This document shows positions 52,701 through 61,819 of a stretch of 64,000 nt of DNA, piece after piece. The translations under genes were made by a program, and so were the position numbers. Numbering within the stretch: the first letter of the stretch is position 1; each line of letters begins with the position of its first letter. The notes beneath the pieces were generated by a model that worked only from the letters and a program-made list of their open reading frames with translations, made no database searches and was not told the DNA's origin. The stretch comes from Thioclava arctica (GTDB lineage Bacteria; Pseudomonadota; Alphaproteobacteria; Rhodobacterales; Rhodobacteraceae), in the NCBI RefSeq assembly GCF_040892615.1, contig NZ_JBFRYC010000005.1, positions 186,001 through 250,000 on the forward strand, in the 5' to 3' direction.

Positions 52701-53710
52701 GCGATTTCTGGTTTGCCCATGACATCAATCCGGCGGTCTGGGCCTACATAGCTCGTGATCCGGACCTTGTTTTTTGGTTCGAGCGCCGTCGGGACCGCGG
52801 TCGAGATGGGGAAGGAATTTGGTCGACGATGTCCGCCGCGAAGATCGAGCTGATTCAGCTTGCCTATCGGCCTCATTGGCCTGTCGTTCCTCTTCCATCA
52901 AGTTGGGGCACTGGCAGCCCGAAAGGAGAGACCGCTTATCGATACCTAAGAGAATCCGTTTGGCAAATTGGCCGTGATGAGCCGAACGCGGCATTGCCGA
53001 CAATCGAAAGACTTCTCACACAAGATAGCATGGCTCCCTCCTACAATGATCTTCGTAGCATGCGCGCAGAGCTTCGTCGTAGATCAGCAATGGCGACTAC
53101 GCGTCCGGGACCGGCTGAGGTCGCAAACTTTATCGACGCAGGCTTACCAGCCAGCGTCGAACAAACGCGCACTGTGGTTATGGAGCTCTTCGACGAACTG
53201 CAGAGAGACGTCTTGGCGGGTCACACTGGGCTCAGAGATCAGTTTTACGATGGTGGCGTTCGGCTGAATGAAGTCCGGGGTATGGCGCGCGTCGCGGCAT
53301 GGCTGCGACCCCGTTTGGCACCTATGGATATCCATGACGTGGTGGAGCATCAACTCGAAGAGCGAAACAGGTGCGACCTCACAGCGACGCGCATGGTAAA
53401 TGGCGTTCCGCGGATGCTCGTCATTGAGGGCAAAGGCCAATGGCACCGAGATCTTTTTGGGGCAGCTGCAACGCAATTGGCGGATCGATACGCCATGCAT
53501 CCGGACGCTGATGAACAGGGAGTCTACCTTGTTCTTTGGTATGGCCCTCAAGACGATGTCGCGGGATCAACACGTCACGACTATCATTCCGCCTCAGAGC
53601 TTCAAGCTGCAATCGAAGCGCATTTGCCAGACGATTTGCGAGGTCGGATCGATGTTTTCGTGCTGGATGTTTCGCCGCCAGGCGAGGCATCTACCTCGGC
53701 CAGCTCTTAA
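49799..53710 (+). CDS. NACHT/STAND-type ATPase with C-terminal PD-(D/E)xK-like nuclease motif
   Basis: 1303 residues counted from GTG 49799, but the coding frame is clearly open from 49679 (HIPRRLRDGDTIIPEAELLA leads into the ATPase), so the true start is farther left and not marked by any ATG, GTG or TTG before a TGA at 49676. Walker A AEPGAGKT is at residues 5-12, Walker B LVIDAFDEV at 43-51 (the NACHT-type DxxDE), and LLSSRS at 75-80. The long middle is helical repeat-like and includes CTCGNDRHACHC near 532-543, a possible zinc site. Near the C-terminus Asp1193, Glu1210 and Lys1212 (RNRCDLTA ... LVIEGKGQW) make a PD-(D/E)xK nuclease motif. Plan and island location suggest an antiphage STAND protein; this is inference. 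Confidence 0.75.
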   Translation: MILLAEPGAGKTALLGSIADRVGAGRIRASAFRPRAQSTGSTLVIDAFDEVARIGEARVFDILHQIRDAEPDRVLLSSRSGEWEDAKTRLIGDLFGVDPHVVRLVPLETDEQRRLFDHLHADWSFDAFAEDISRFDLHHLLGNPEFLRLFAGAYVEADGHLPSRSVVFTLAIEHLAREVNPNVIAAGAPARHRRIVWANETFAKLLLSGADGVAVGDIAEDDLHPQFETIGLNGDGPVSTLSTKLFRPGTAANQHEPVHRIVAEYGAARHLVGLIDDPAARLNLSRSMALIAPNGVVRDDLRGLLGWMAAQGSQAVQDAAIELDAYAVLSNGDPSRLTSASRIALLGALSALNADDPYFRRSDRWRTFRASGLFTPDILEALRPILAYEDDGHLRELLLELLVGSPVVPDLRTELEAILFDAEAGIGARLDALSCLLNDDRHDQTNTLQRLIANGTSDALRLSSEILMFLGPQAPYAEVLATLRDGASLYPTEGGRRRSRTFEERYFLKRLTREFNQETCARLLDDLTAGLQCTCGNDRHACHCRDGVSKIVGMILDRYFQLFAGPHDPDQIWGWVHNLHYHSQMGAGQSRAVEALQRDDTLRRALHARAFAGLTDRDEIFNVMFDVIGHYGHSGLSLCEGDDRHLVDLAFQNDNPALWGRFVSGHRYYGETSTRGPDEFRRYCREQTLEKPVFMREWAWLNRARHESWRKQRPRHYRFEARRRRRERRIEAANMALFFENRDSIERGEHVGWTHSVARAYLIQPDDLPKVTHGLFDPVTTLRQSLINLSNRCPTIGEVGAGGAEGWVQIFLAGALAEYRASGTLEAVAPEVLHAILPDTGGYNTYAEGEHEAFHAEVQRQVQLAPHESETYARAYLEPSLRAASGFCDLHILHREPTLNHLRATLPLEWLQRFSELPLQTLESLFDMAASFGDRDVLLASIRDRCVGLDEGVLPHRLEEQRQFWFLRDFWFAHDINPAVWAYIARDPDLVFWFERRRDRGRDGEGIWSTMSAAKIELIQLAYRPHWPVVPLPSSWGTGSPKGETAYRYLRESVWQIGRDEPNAALPTIERLLTQDSMAPSYNDLRSMRAELRRRSAMATTRPGPAEVANFIDAGLPASVEQTRTVVMELFDELQRDVLAGHTGLRDQFYDGGVRLNEVRGMARVAAWLRPRLAPMDIHDVVEHQLEERNRCDLTATRMVNGVPRMLVIEGKGQWHRDLFGAAATQLADRYAMHPDADEQGVYLVLWYGPQDDVAGSTRHDYHSASELQAAIEAHLPDDLRGRIDVFVLDVSPPGEASTSASS

Positions 53711-53891
53711 AGCTGAGGAAATTATTGAGCCCTGACAAGGTTTGTGGATGAATGTCTGCTCTGGCTGCGGCCATTGTATCTCTCGTTTCTGCAGCGAAGT
53801 TCCGCTTACCGAGGTGAATCTTGAAGTTAGCGAACTTGTCACCGATGTAGACAGGCCAAGCAGCGTCGCCGTCGTGATTTTCGCGCTTCAT
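53691..53891 (-). CDS. Possible small protein
   Basis: 66 codons from ATG 53891: KRENHDGDAAWPVYIGDKFA, NFKIHLGKRNFAAETRDTMA. The frame is open about 35 codons further upstream (RKPKDEDNDEAIEAATIAAV) without a standard start there. Could be the remains of a small DNA-binding or structural protein; overlaps the last 20 bp of the NACHT gene. Confidence 0.3.
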   Translation of the reverse strand: MKRENHDGDAAWPVYIGDKFANFKIHLGKRNFAAETRDTMAAARADIHPQTLSGLNNFLSFKSWPR

Positions 53892-54188
53892 GACGGAGAG
53901 GCAGCTGCGCCCTTCATCAGCGGCAACCGCTGCGATTGTTGCTGCTTCGATAGCTTCGTCATTGTCTTCATCCTTTGGTTTCCTAGGAGGGCCATTCCAT
54001 CATTGCAATGCTACTAAACTTTGGCATGCACATAGATCCTTCAAGAAAGAAAAAACCCAATATGGTGTTTTTATTCAATACTTCTTGCCTTGCGGAACGA
54101 ATAATCCGGAGGAGCATTGATATTTACTGCAGGGGAGTTCCCGCATATGCATCCATGCATGCATTGTTTATAAAATTGGAGTTTCAGC
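53892..54188. other. Region upstream of the integrase gene, no gene seen
   Basis: About 300 bp, AT-rich near 54010-54110. Probably holds the integrase promoter; a GGAGTTTCAGC ribosome site precedes the integrase ATG. Confidence 0.45.
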
Positions 54189-55268
54189 ATGGCAGAGCGA
54201 AACGCGCGCGCACCATATCTCACTTGGCCGAAGGGCAAGGATTGCTGGCAAATCCGTTCGGGCGGGCAATACAAATCGACTGGCACGAAAGATCGGCGCG
54301 AAGCTGATCTGCGGCTTTCCGAGTTTATCATCGCGCAAGCATCGGCACCCATGAAGCGATCGAAGAATCTTAAGGCGACACTCGCCGAAGCGCTCGATAT
54401 CTACGACGCAGAACGGCAGAAGAAGAATCCGACGACATGGCGCAAAAAATGGCAATACGTCTCAGCAATAGTGCGGCGACACGGCGGCAAGTTCTACCTC
54501 TCCGCGCTAACGCTACAATGGGGGGAATGGTATGAGACAGAACGGCGCTTTGAGGGCGTCGGAGATGCCACGATCCGACAAGAAATGCAGCTGATTTTGT
54601 CGGCTTTCCGACTCGCTCGATCTAGCACACACAGGCTCACTGATTTGCCAGATCCCGAGTTTGATTTGCCACCAGCATCAGAGCCACGAGATTGCTGGAT
54701 CAACAGGGCAGAGGCGGACCGTCTCATAGATGCGTGCGAGCTTGAGCACATCGAGATATTTGTGCGCATCGCCCTGGCGACGGCAGCGCGGCATGAAGCA
54801 ATTCTTGAGCTTCGATGGCGTGATGTGGATCTCGAGCGCGGCGTTATCGATTTCAGAGATGCGCGGCGCAATGACGAAGTGAAAGTGGATGAGCGCGGCC
54901 GCAAGACAATGCCGCGTAGGAAGCCACGGGCATCTTGCCGCGTGGAAGGTGTCCTGCTCGATAGGCTAATCGATGCAAAAGGCCGGTCAGCGTCAGAGTT
55001 CGTCATCGAATTCGGCGGTAAGGGGATCGGATCGATCAAAAGAGCTTTTCGCGGGGCGGTCAAAAGCGCGGGGCTAAACCCGAGCGAAGTCACGCCGCAC
55101 ACGCTCAGACATTCTGTGATCACCTGGCTTATGCGCGACGGGCAAAATGTTGAAGACGTCGCGGCCTTCGCAGGGCACAAGGATAGCCGCATGATTTTGA
55201 AGGTTTACGGACACCATCATCCTGATTTTCAGAAATCTATTTCAGGCTCGCTGGCGAGGTCGAAGTGA
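54189..55268 (+). CDS. Island tyrosine integrase
   Basis: 359 residues. An arm-type N-terminus (YLTWPKGKDCWQIRSGGQYK) is followed by a core-binding region and the catalytic domain: Arg in LATAARHEAILELRWRDVDL near residue 200, HTLRHSVITWLMRDGQ near 302, FAGHKDSRMILKVYGHHHPD with the His and nucleophilic Tyr near 340. The gene ends 186 bp before the distal copy of the tRNA-Thr repeat, so it is very probably the enzyme that inserted the island there. Confidence 0.93.
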   Translation: MAERNARAPYLTWPKGKDCWQIRSGGQYKSTGTKDRREADLRLSEFIIAQASAPMKRSKNLKATLAEALDIYDAERQKKNPTTWRKKWQYVSAIVRRHGGKFYLSALTLQWGEWYETERRFEGVGDATIRQEMQLILSAFRLARSSTHRLTDLPDPEFDLPPASEPRDCWINRAEADRLIDACELEHIEIFVRIALATAARHEAILELRWRDVDLERGVIDFRDARRNDEVKVDERGRKTMPRRKPRASCRVEGVLLDRLIDAKGRSASEFVIEFGGKGIGSIKRAFRGAVKSAGLNPSEVTPHTLRHSVITWLMRDGQNVEDVAAFAGHKDSRMILKVYGHHHPDFQKSISGSLARSK

Positions 55269-55454
55269 CGACTCGCAAGGGAGTTACCTGATTACCACCG
55301 GTAATTTTTGCATCAGAAATGCCTCTACACGAGCTTTACAAACGAGGAACATATAGCTTTTCAGGACAGTGCGGAATTGATGAAAAGTTCACATTATTAG
55401 TTCAAAAACAAGTATTTGCGCAAATTTTTTTTAGGAAGCCCGCCAGAGATCGCA

Positions 55455-55502
55455 CCCTTGGTAAGGGAGAGGTCGAGAGTTCAATCCTCTCTCACAGCAC
55501 CA
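55455..55502 (+). other. attR-type direct repeat (tRNA-Thr 3' fragment)
   Basis: Exact 48-base copy of 11805-11852, from CCCTTGGTAAGGG to CCA. The 5' part of the tRNA is missing here, so it is not a functional tRNA gene. Marks the right island boundary. Confidence 0.92.
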
Positions 55503-56158
55503 TTCACCCCCCTGATATTAGAGAAAGCTCTTGATTGCAGGGGCTTGGTGCCGTTCTGATTGCCGGGTATGGCGCCAGAATTGGGGGGCGTGGCGGTAAA
55601 ACGGCGTTGCTGGAAAGTGAAACACGGCTGCTCCTGCGCGTGGGCATCTGCTCTGATGGCTCTTTGGCGGTAAGGCGTGGTTTTCCAGCATTTTCCCTGA
55701 TCGCGACGGACGTGACGGCTGTGATCTGTTTTTATGATCGACGATGCCTGACGAGCGCGAACAGCAAGTAATCGGGTAATGAGGCGCGCTTGCAGAAGAT
55801 GATGCCGCTTCAGTCTGTCTTCTCTGGGGCAGCCTTTCGACCACCAGAATGGATAGCGTCATCAGCCGAGGGGGATGGTATGCTGCGCCAGGGTTTGAAA
55901 TATTCCGTCAAAGTCAGCGAAGCGCTTGCCGATGGCCCGGCATTTCATTGCTCGACCAGCGGCATTTGCGCAAGTTTTGGGAAAAGTTTTACCTTTGTTC
56001 GCGCGCCGCTCTCACATGAATGTTACAAGCGCAACGTCAGTCTTGCTCTCTTATCCATGATCGCTCTTGATGACGCATCAACGAGAAAGCCGGACTGTTG
56101 CAGGGGCTATAATTTGGACATTGCGCGCAAAGCCGGACCCTGAATCTGGAGGTATTCC
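55503..56158. other. Intergenic region upstream of oppA, no gene seen
   Basis: About 650 bp of chromosome between the island end and oppA. Frames at 55535-55771 and 55790-56143 show nothing recognisable. The final bases hold the oppA ribosome site GGAGG. Confidence 0.5.
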
Positions 56159-57778
56159 TTGAAACCATTCATCGCGATTTCCGCCATAGCCCTTATGTTG
56201 GGCGGCGCAGCACCCGTTTTTGCCCAGTCTAGCCATGTTCCCGCTGGCACCAAGCTCGCCAAGGATCAAAGCTTCACCTATTGGTTGCAAGATGACCTCA
56301 AGACGCTGGATCCCGATCTGAGCACATCCAAGGACGGCAATGACGTTCTTCAGCAGATGTTCGACGGGCTGTATCAGCAAGATGATCACGGCAATCTTGT
56401 GCCCGCTATGGCAGAAAGCTTTGACGTCTCTGATGACAAGCTGACCTATACGTTCCATCTGCGCGACGAGAAATGGTCCAATGGCGATCCGGTCACGGCG
56501 CAGGACTTTGTCTACGCCTGGCAGCGCCTTGCCGATCCCAAGACCGCCTCGGAATACGCGTGGTATATTGAACTGATGCAGGTCAAGAACGCGCATGACG
56601 TGATTCAGGGCGACAAGCCGGTGAGCGATCTGGGCGTGAAGGCGCTGGATGCCCACACGCTGCAGGTCACGCTGGAAACGCCGATCCCGTATTTCCGCCA
56701 GATGCTGGTGCTGTCCTCAACTTTCCCGGTGCCCGAGAAGGTGGTGAAGGAATATGGTTCCGACTGGACCAAGCCCGAGCATATGGTTTCGAACGGTGCC
56801 TACACGCTGAAAAGCTGGAAGATCGGCGAAAGCATCGAGATGACCAAGAACGACAAGTATTGGGATGCGGCGAACACGACGCTGACCGATCTGAAGTTCA
56901 TCCCGATCCAAGACCTCAATCAGGCGCTGACGCGCTATCAGGCGGGCGAGCTGGACTTTGTGCAGACCCCGGCGGGTCAATATCCGCGCCTCAAGGATGA
57001 ATATCCCGATCAGGCGCATGCTCCGCCGCGTTCCTGTGTCTATGCCTATCGCTTCAATGTCGGCCCGAACGGCCCGGAGGCGCTGAAGGATGTGAAGGTG
57101 CGTCAGGCGCTGTCATATGGCATCAACCGTGACATCATCATCGACAAGATCCTCAAGGGTGGGCAGAAGCCGGCCTATAGCTGGACCCATTGGGCGACCG
57201 CAGGCTTCAAGGCCCCCGATATCGCCTATGCGAAATGGACCGATAAAGAGCGCATGGATAAGGCCCGCGAGCTGCTGAAAGAGGCAGGCTATGGCCCCGA
57301 TCACCCACTCAAGCTGCGCATCATGTATAACACCTCGTCCGATCACAAAAAGATCGCGATCGCGGTGCAGCAGTTCTGGAAACAGCTGGGTGTCGAAGCC
57401 ACGCTCGAGAATTTCGAGTGGAAAGTCTATCTCGACAAACTCAACACGCAGCATGATTTCGACGTGGCACGCACGGCTTGGTGTGCGGACTATAACGAGG
57501 CCTCGACCTATCTCGACGTGAACACCTCGTGGTCGGATCAGAACTCGGGTCAGTGGTCGAACGCTGAGTACGACAAGCTGATGAAGGACTCCAAGACCGC
57601 AGCCGATCCGCAGGCCGATTACACCAAGGCCGAGCAGATTCTGGCCACCGACATGCCGCTGGCACCGATCTATGACTATTCGCTGCCGATGCTGCTGAAC
57701 GCGCATATCAAGGGCTACCCGTTCGATAACGTGCAGCTCAACTGGTACGCGAAAAACATGTATCGCACAGCCAAGTAA
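56159..57778 (+). CDS. oppA: Oligopeptide ABC transporter substrate-binding protein (OppA-like)
   Basis: 539 residues. The start is a TTG at 56159, chosen because CTGGAGG lies eight bases before it and a signal peptide (ISAIALMLGGAAPVFAQ) follows at once. SBP_bac_5 features: LDPDLSTSKDGNDVLQQMFD, GLYQQDDHGNLVPAMAESFD, FHLRDEKWSNGDPVTAQDFV, YAWQRLADPKTASEYAW, as in OppA/MppA. It captures peptides in the periplasm for the OppBCDF complex encoded next. Confidence 0.94.
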   Translation: MKPFIAISAIALMLGGAAPVFAQSSHVPAGTKLAKDQSFTYWLQDDLKTLDPDLSTSKDGNDVLQQMFDGLYQQDDHGNLVPAMAESFDVSDDKLTYTFHLRDEKWSNGDPVTAQDFVYAWQRLADPKTASEYAWYIELMQVKNAHDVIQGDKPVSDLGVKALDAHTLQVTLETPIPYFRQMLVLSSTFPVPEKVVKEYGSDWTKPEHMVSNGAYTLKSWKIGESIEMTKNDKYWDAANTTLTDLKFIPIQDLNQALTRYQAGELDFVQTPAGQYPRLKDEYPDQAHAPPRSCVYAYRFNVGPNGPEALKDVKVRQALSYGINRDIIIDKILKGGQKPAYSWTHWATAGFKAPDIAYAKWTDKERMDKARELLKEAGYGPDHPLKLRIMYNTSSDHKKIAIAVQQFWKQLGVEATLENFEWKVYLDKLNTQHDFDVARTAWCADYNEASTYLDVNTSWSDQNSGQWSNAEYDKLMKDSKTAADPQADYTKAEQILATDMPLAPIYDYSLPMLLNAHIKGYPFDNVQLNWYAKNMYRTAK

Positions 57779-57796
57779 GCTGAGCATCAGGAAACA

Positions 57797-57822
57797 GGGC
57801 GGGCCACATGTTTGGCCCGCCC
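57797..57822 (+). terminator. Intercistronic hairpin between oppA and oppB
   Basis: Perfect ten-base arms GGGCGGGCCA and TGGCCCGCCC around a six-base loop, 18 bp after the oppA stop and with no T-run. Likely stabilises the oppA message or reduces read-through into oppB. Confidence 0.75.
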
Positions 57823-57845
57823 GATGAATTTCCGAGGTAACCTTC

Positions 57846-58769
57846 ATGATCGTCTACATTCTCAAGCGTCTGGCCATTGCGGTGCCGACGCTGCTGGTGC
57901 TCATCATCGCGAGTTTCTTGCTGATGCATGCGGCTCCCGGCGGGCCCTTCACTTCCGAGCGACAAGTGCCCCCGGAAGTGCTCGCCAATCTCAATGCGAA
58001 ATACGGGCTGGATCAGCCGCTGTGGAAACAGATTGCCACCTACCTGTCCAACGTGGTGATGCATTTCGATTTCGGGCCGTCCTTCACCTACAAGGACCGT
58101 TCAGTCAATGACATCATCGCCCAAGGCTTTCCGGTCACGCTGACCTACGGGTCGCTCAGCTTTATCGCGGCTGTGCTGGTGGGCGTTTCGCTGGGGGTGA
58201 CGGCGGCGATCAAGCGCAACTCGTGGCTCGATTATTTCGCCGTGGGGATTTCGATCGGGGCGCAAGTGCTGCCGAACTTCGTGATGGCGCCAATCCTGGT
58301 GCTGATCTTCACGCTTACGCTGCATTGGTTGCCCGGTGGCGGTTGGAGCTTTGACGATCCGCGCTTTTGGATCATGCCGGTGGTGGCGCTCTCGACCTCG
58401 TATATGGCCTCGATCGCGCGGATCACGCGCAGCTCGATGCTGGAGGTGTTGAATTCCAACCACATCCGCACCGCGCGCGCCAAAGGGCTGCCATCGCGCA
58501 AGATCATTCTGCGCCACGCGCTGAAACCTGCCTTGCTGCCGGTGATCTCGTATTTGGGCCCGGCCTTCGTGTCGATGATCACCGGGTCGGTCATTGTGGA
58601 TGTGTATTTCACCACTGGCGGGATCGGCAAAAGTTTCGTCGATAGCGCGCTCAATCGCGATTACGCGGTGATGATGGGAATCACGATCCTGCTGGGCACG
58701 CTGACCATCCTGTTCAACCTTGTCGTCGATATCATCTACGGATGGATCGACCCGAAAATCCGGTATTGA
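57846..58769 (+). CDS. oppB: Oligopeptide ABC transporter permease OppB
   Basis: 307 residues, six membrane segments. N-terminal MIVYILKRLAIAVPTLLVLI and LLMHAAPGGPF are typical, and the ATPase-docking EAA loop lies in NHIRTARAKGLPSRKIILRH near residue 215. Pairs with OppC, whose gene starts one base after this stop. Confidence 0.95.
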   Translation: MIVYILKRLAIAVPTLLVLIIASFLLMHAAPGGPFTSERQVPPEVLANLNAKYGLDQPLWKQIATYLSNVVMHFDFGPSFTYKDRSVNDIIAQGFPVTLTYGSLSFIAAVLVGVSLGVTAAIKRNSWLDYFAVGISIGAQVLPNFVMAPILVLIFTLTLHWLPGGGWSFDDPRFWIMPVVALSTSYMASIARITRSSMLEVLNSNHIRTARAKGLPSRKIILRHALKPALLPVISYLGPAFVSMITGSVIVDVYFTTGGIGKSFVDSALNRDYAVMMGITILLGTLTILFNLVVDIIYGWIDPKIRY

Positions 58770-58770
58770 T

Positions 58771-59694
58771 ATGGTCATAGATCAAAGCAAGATGGCCTCT
58801 CTGGCCGAGGCGACCTCGCGCGAGGATGTGGCGGGGCGTTCGCTTTGGGCCGATGCGCGCAGGCGGTTCTTTCGCAATAAGGCAGCGATTTTTGGGCTGG
58901 GGTTGCTGATCTTCGTTGTGCTGTTTGCGCTATTTGGCAACTGGATCGCAGCGTGGAACAATTCCGACATTGATTACAACGTGATGGGCGATGTGGCCTT
59001 GTCGGGGCCGTCCTTTGCCAATGGCCATTATTTCGGCGTTGACGATCTGGGGCGCGATCTGTTTGCCCGCACCGTTCAGGGCACGCAGATCTCCCTGCTT
59101 GTGGGGGTGATCGGCTCGCTCATCGCGGTGGTTGTGGGCACGGTTTACGGCGCGGTTTCGGGCTATTTCGGAGGCCGCGTTGATGGGTTCATGATGCGCC
59201 TTGTCGATATCTTGCTGGCGATCCCTTACATGTTCGTGCTGATCTTGCTGCTGGTGATTTATGGCCGCTCGATCGGGATGCTGTTTGTCGGGGTTGGCCT
59301 GATTTCATGGCTTGAGATGTCGCGCATCGTGCGCGGGCAGACCCTGACGTTGAAGAACCGCGAATATGTCGAGGCCGCGCGCGCCATCGGGGTGCCCGCC
59401 CTCACCATCATTCGCCGCCATATCCTGCCCAACCTTGTGGGCGTGGTGGTGGTGTTTGCGACGCTTCTGGTGCCGCTGATGATCCTGACCGAAAGCTTCA
59501 TCTCGTTCCTCGGGCTGGGCGTGCAAGAGCCACAGACCTCGCTCGGCGCGCTGATCTCGGAAGGGGCGGGGACGATGAATTACGGCACGCTTTGGCAGCT
59601 CGCCTTTCCGCTGTTTTTCTTCATCATCACCCTGTTTGGGTTTTATTTCGTAGGGGACGGGCTGCGCGATGCGCTTGACCCGAAGGAGCGCTGA
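58771..59694 (+). CDS. oppC: Oligopeptide ABC transporter permease OppC
   Basis: 307 residues from ATG 58771. The cytosolic N-terminus with SLWADARRRFFRNKAA, the GVDDLGRDLFARTVQGTQIS motif and the EAA loop NREYVEAARAIGVPALTIIR define OppC/DppC. Six membrane segments. The oppD start follows the stop by one base. Confidence 0.95.
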   Translation: MVIDQSKMASLAEATSREDVAGRSLWADARRRFFRNKAAIFGLGLLIFVVLFALFGNWIAAWNNSDIDYNVMGDVALSGPSFANGHYFGVDDLGRDLFARTVQGTQISLLVGVIGSLIAVVVGTVYGAVSGYFGGRVDGFMMRLVDILLAIPYMFVLILLLVIYGRSIGMLFVGVGLISWLEMSRIVRGQTLTLKNREYVEAARAIGVPALTIIRRHILPNLVGVVVVFATLLVPLMILTESFISFLGLGVQEPQTSLGALISEGAGTMNYGTLWQLAFPLFFFIITLFGFYFVGDGLRDALDPKER

Positions 59695-59695
59695 T

Positions 59696-60664
59696 ATGGC
59701 TTTGTTGGATGTGCGCGATCTGAACGTGCGTTTCGCCACCCAAGAGGGCGCGGTGCATGCGGTCAACGGGGTGAGCTTCGCGTTGGAGGCGGGCGAGACG
59801 TTGGGCATCGTGGGCGAAAGTGGCTCGGGAAAATCGCAGCTCGCGTTTTCGATTCTCGGGCTTTTGGCGGCCAATGGGCGCGCCAGCGGCTCGGTCGCGT
59901 TCGAGGGCCGCGAGATTTTGAACCTGCCCGAAACGCAGCTCAACAAAATCCGCGCCGACCGGATTGCGATGGTGTTTCAAGACCCGATGACCGCGCTCAA
60001 CCCCTATATGCGGATTTCGGACCAGATGGCTGAGACGCTGATGCAGCACAAAGGTCTGTCCAAGCGCGATGCCGTGGCGCAAGCGGTGGTGATGTTGGAT
60101 GCGGTGAAAATCCCCGACGCCAAGAACCGGGTGCGGCTGTTCCCGCATGAGTTCTCGGGCGGGATGCGCCAGCGCGTGATGATCGCGATGGCGTTGCTGT
60201 GCAAACCCGATGTTCTGATCGCGGATGAACCGACCACCGCGCTGGATGTGACGGTGCAGGCGCAGATCATGGACCTGCTGGGCGAGCTGCGGCGCGAGTT
60301 GGGCATGGCGACGGTGTTGATCACACACGATCTGGGCGTCGTTGCTGGCTTTTGCGAGCGCGCGATCGTCATGTATGGCGGCCAAGTGATGGAGCAATCG
60401 CCGATTGATCCGCTGTTTGCGCAGCCCACGCATCCTTACACGCGCGGGCTTCTCGCGGCCCTTCCGCGGCTGGATGCCAATAGCACGATGACCCCGATCC
60501 GGGGAAATCCGCCCAACATGACCGGCGCGCCGACCGGCTGCCCGTTCTGTCCGCGTTGCGATTTCGTGGAAGACATCTGCGCGGTGAAAATGCCCCCGCT
60601 CACTACGTTCGGGGCAGGGCGCGCGCGCGCCTGTCACCGCCCCATTGAGGAGGTCGCCGCATGA
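59696..60664 (+). CDS. oppD: Oligopeptide ABC transporter ATPase OppD
   Basis: 322 residues from ATG 59696. Walker A GESGSGKSQ near 41 (Gln where Thr/Ser is followed usually by Thr), signature FSGGMRQRVMIAMAL near 152, Walker B VLIADEPTTALDVT. The C-terminal peptide-transporter tail with CPFCPRCDFVEDIC could hold an iron-sulphur cluster as reported for this subfamily. Stop overlaps the oppF start (ATGA). Confidence 0.95.
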   Translation: MALLDVRDLNVRFATQEGAVHAVNGVSFALEAGETLGIVGESGSGKSQLAFSILGLLAANGRASGSVAFEGREILNLPETQLNKIRADRIAMVFQDPMTALNPYMRISDQMAETLMQHKGLSKRDAVAQAVVMLDAVKIPDAKNRVRLFPHEFSGGMRQRVMIAMALLCKPDVLIADEPTTALDVTVQAQIMDLLGELRRELGMATVLITHDLGVVAGFCERAIVMYGGQVMEQSPIDPLFAQPTHPYTRGLLAALPRLDANSTMTPIRGNPPNMTGAPTGCPFCPRCDFVEDICAVKMPPLTTFGAGRARACHRPIEEVAA

Positions 60665-61674
60665 GTGCTCCATTGATTGAGGCCCGTGATCTGCGGGTGA
60701 CGTTCGACATTCGCCGCGCCTCGGATCTGCCGTGGGCCACGCCGCCAAAGCTGCGTGCCGTGAACGGCGTCAGCTTTGCGCTGGAGGAAGGCAAAACGCT
60801 GGGCATCGTGGGTGAAAGCGGATGTGGCAAGTCCACGCTCGCGCGCGCTTTGATCCGGATGTTGCCCGCCGAGGGGCAGGTAATCTGGCAAGGCGAGACC
60901 GATCTGGTGCCGCTGGGTCCGCGCGCGATGCTGAAGCACCGCGCTGATATTCAGATGATCTTTCAAGACCCTCTGGCGTCGCTTGATCCGCGTATGACGG
61001 TGGGTGAAATCATCGCCGAGCCGCTGCGCACGCATCGCCCCAAGATGGGCCGCAAAGAGCGGCGCGAAAAGGTGCGCGCGGTGATGGAAAAGGTCGGGTT
61101 ACTGCCCAACCAGATCAATCGCTACCCGCATGAGTTTTCGGGCGGTCAGTGTCAGCGCATCGGGATTGCGCGTGCGCTGGTGGTCGAGCCGAAACTACTG
61201 ATCTGCGATGAGCCCGTCTCGGCGCTGGATGTGTCGATTCAGGCGCAGGTAATCGCGCTACTCGAAGATCTGCGCCGCGATCTGGGCCTAACGATCATTT
61301 TCATCGCCCATGATTTGTCGGTGGTGCGCCATGTCTGCGACGAGGTGATGGTGCTCTATCTGGGCGCAATGATGGAGGCGGGGCCGACCGAGAAACTGTT
61401 CACCGCGCCCCAGCATCCCTACACGCAAGCGCTGCTATCGGCCGTGCCGATCCCCGATCCGGTGGTGGAGCGCGCCAAGAAACTGATCGCGCTTGAGGGC
61501 GATTTGCCAAGCCCCCTCAATCCGCCTTCGGGGTGCCCGCTGCGTACGCGCTGTGCGCGCGCAACCGAGATTTGCGCGACCACCCCGCCAACCGCGACGA
61601 TTGAGGGGCGCGAGGTGTTTTGCCATCACCCCGGCCCCGCGCCCGAGTTGCAGGCAATCTTGGAACATGGCTGA
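60661..61674 (+). CDS. oppF: Oligopeptide ABC transporter ATPase OppF
   Basis: 337 residues. Walker A GESGCGKST near 50, signature FSGGQCQRIGIARAL near 160, Walker B LLICDEPVSALDVS, and the C-terminal GCPLRTRCARATEIC cysteine tail. Forms the ATPase pair with OppD. Last gene of the operon; a GC-rich hairpin follows the stop. Confidence 0.95.
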   Translation: MSAPLIEARDLRVTFDIRRASDLPWATPPKLRAVNGVSFALEEGKTLGIVGESGCGKSTLARALIRMLPAEGQVIWQGETDLVPLGPRAMLKHRADIQMIFQDPLASLDPRMTVGEIIAEPLRTHRPKMGRKERREKVRAVMEKVGLLPNQINRYPHEFSGGQCQRIGIARALVVEPKLLICDEPVSALDVSIQAQVIALLEDLRRDLGLTIIFIAHDLSVVRHVCDEVMVLYLGAMMEAGPTEKLFTAPQHPYTQALLSAVPIPDPVVERAKKLIALEGDLPSPLNPPSGCPLRTRCARATEICATTPPTATIEGREVFCHHPGPAPELQAILEHG

Positions 61675-61682
61675 AAAAAGAC

Positions 61683-61706
61683 GCGGGCGGTTTAACCGCC
61701 GCCCGC
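61683..61706 (+). terminator. Hairpin after oppF
   Basis: GCGGGCGG pairs with CCGCC-GCCCGC (three-base bulge) just after the oppF stop. There is no T-run on the plus strand, so it is a probable but unproven terminator. Confidence 0.5.
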
Positions 61707-61819
61707 TCACGCCGATTTGTGCCACGCGACAGAACAGGGTTTGTCCGAACGGTCAAAACGCTGTTACGATCCTACGATAGAGCGCTTCGACAAGAAGCCA
61801 TTTCTCGGAGGTCATCCCA

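Noticed and set aside
55441..55502. Second tRNA-Thr gene
   Set aside because: Only the 3' 48 bases are present; acceptor 5' strand and D-arm are missing, so it is an attachment-site remnant.
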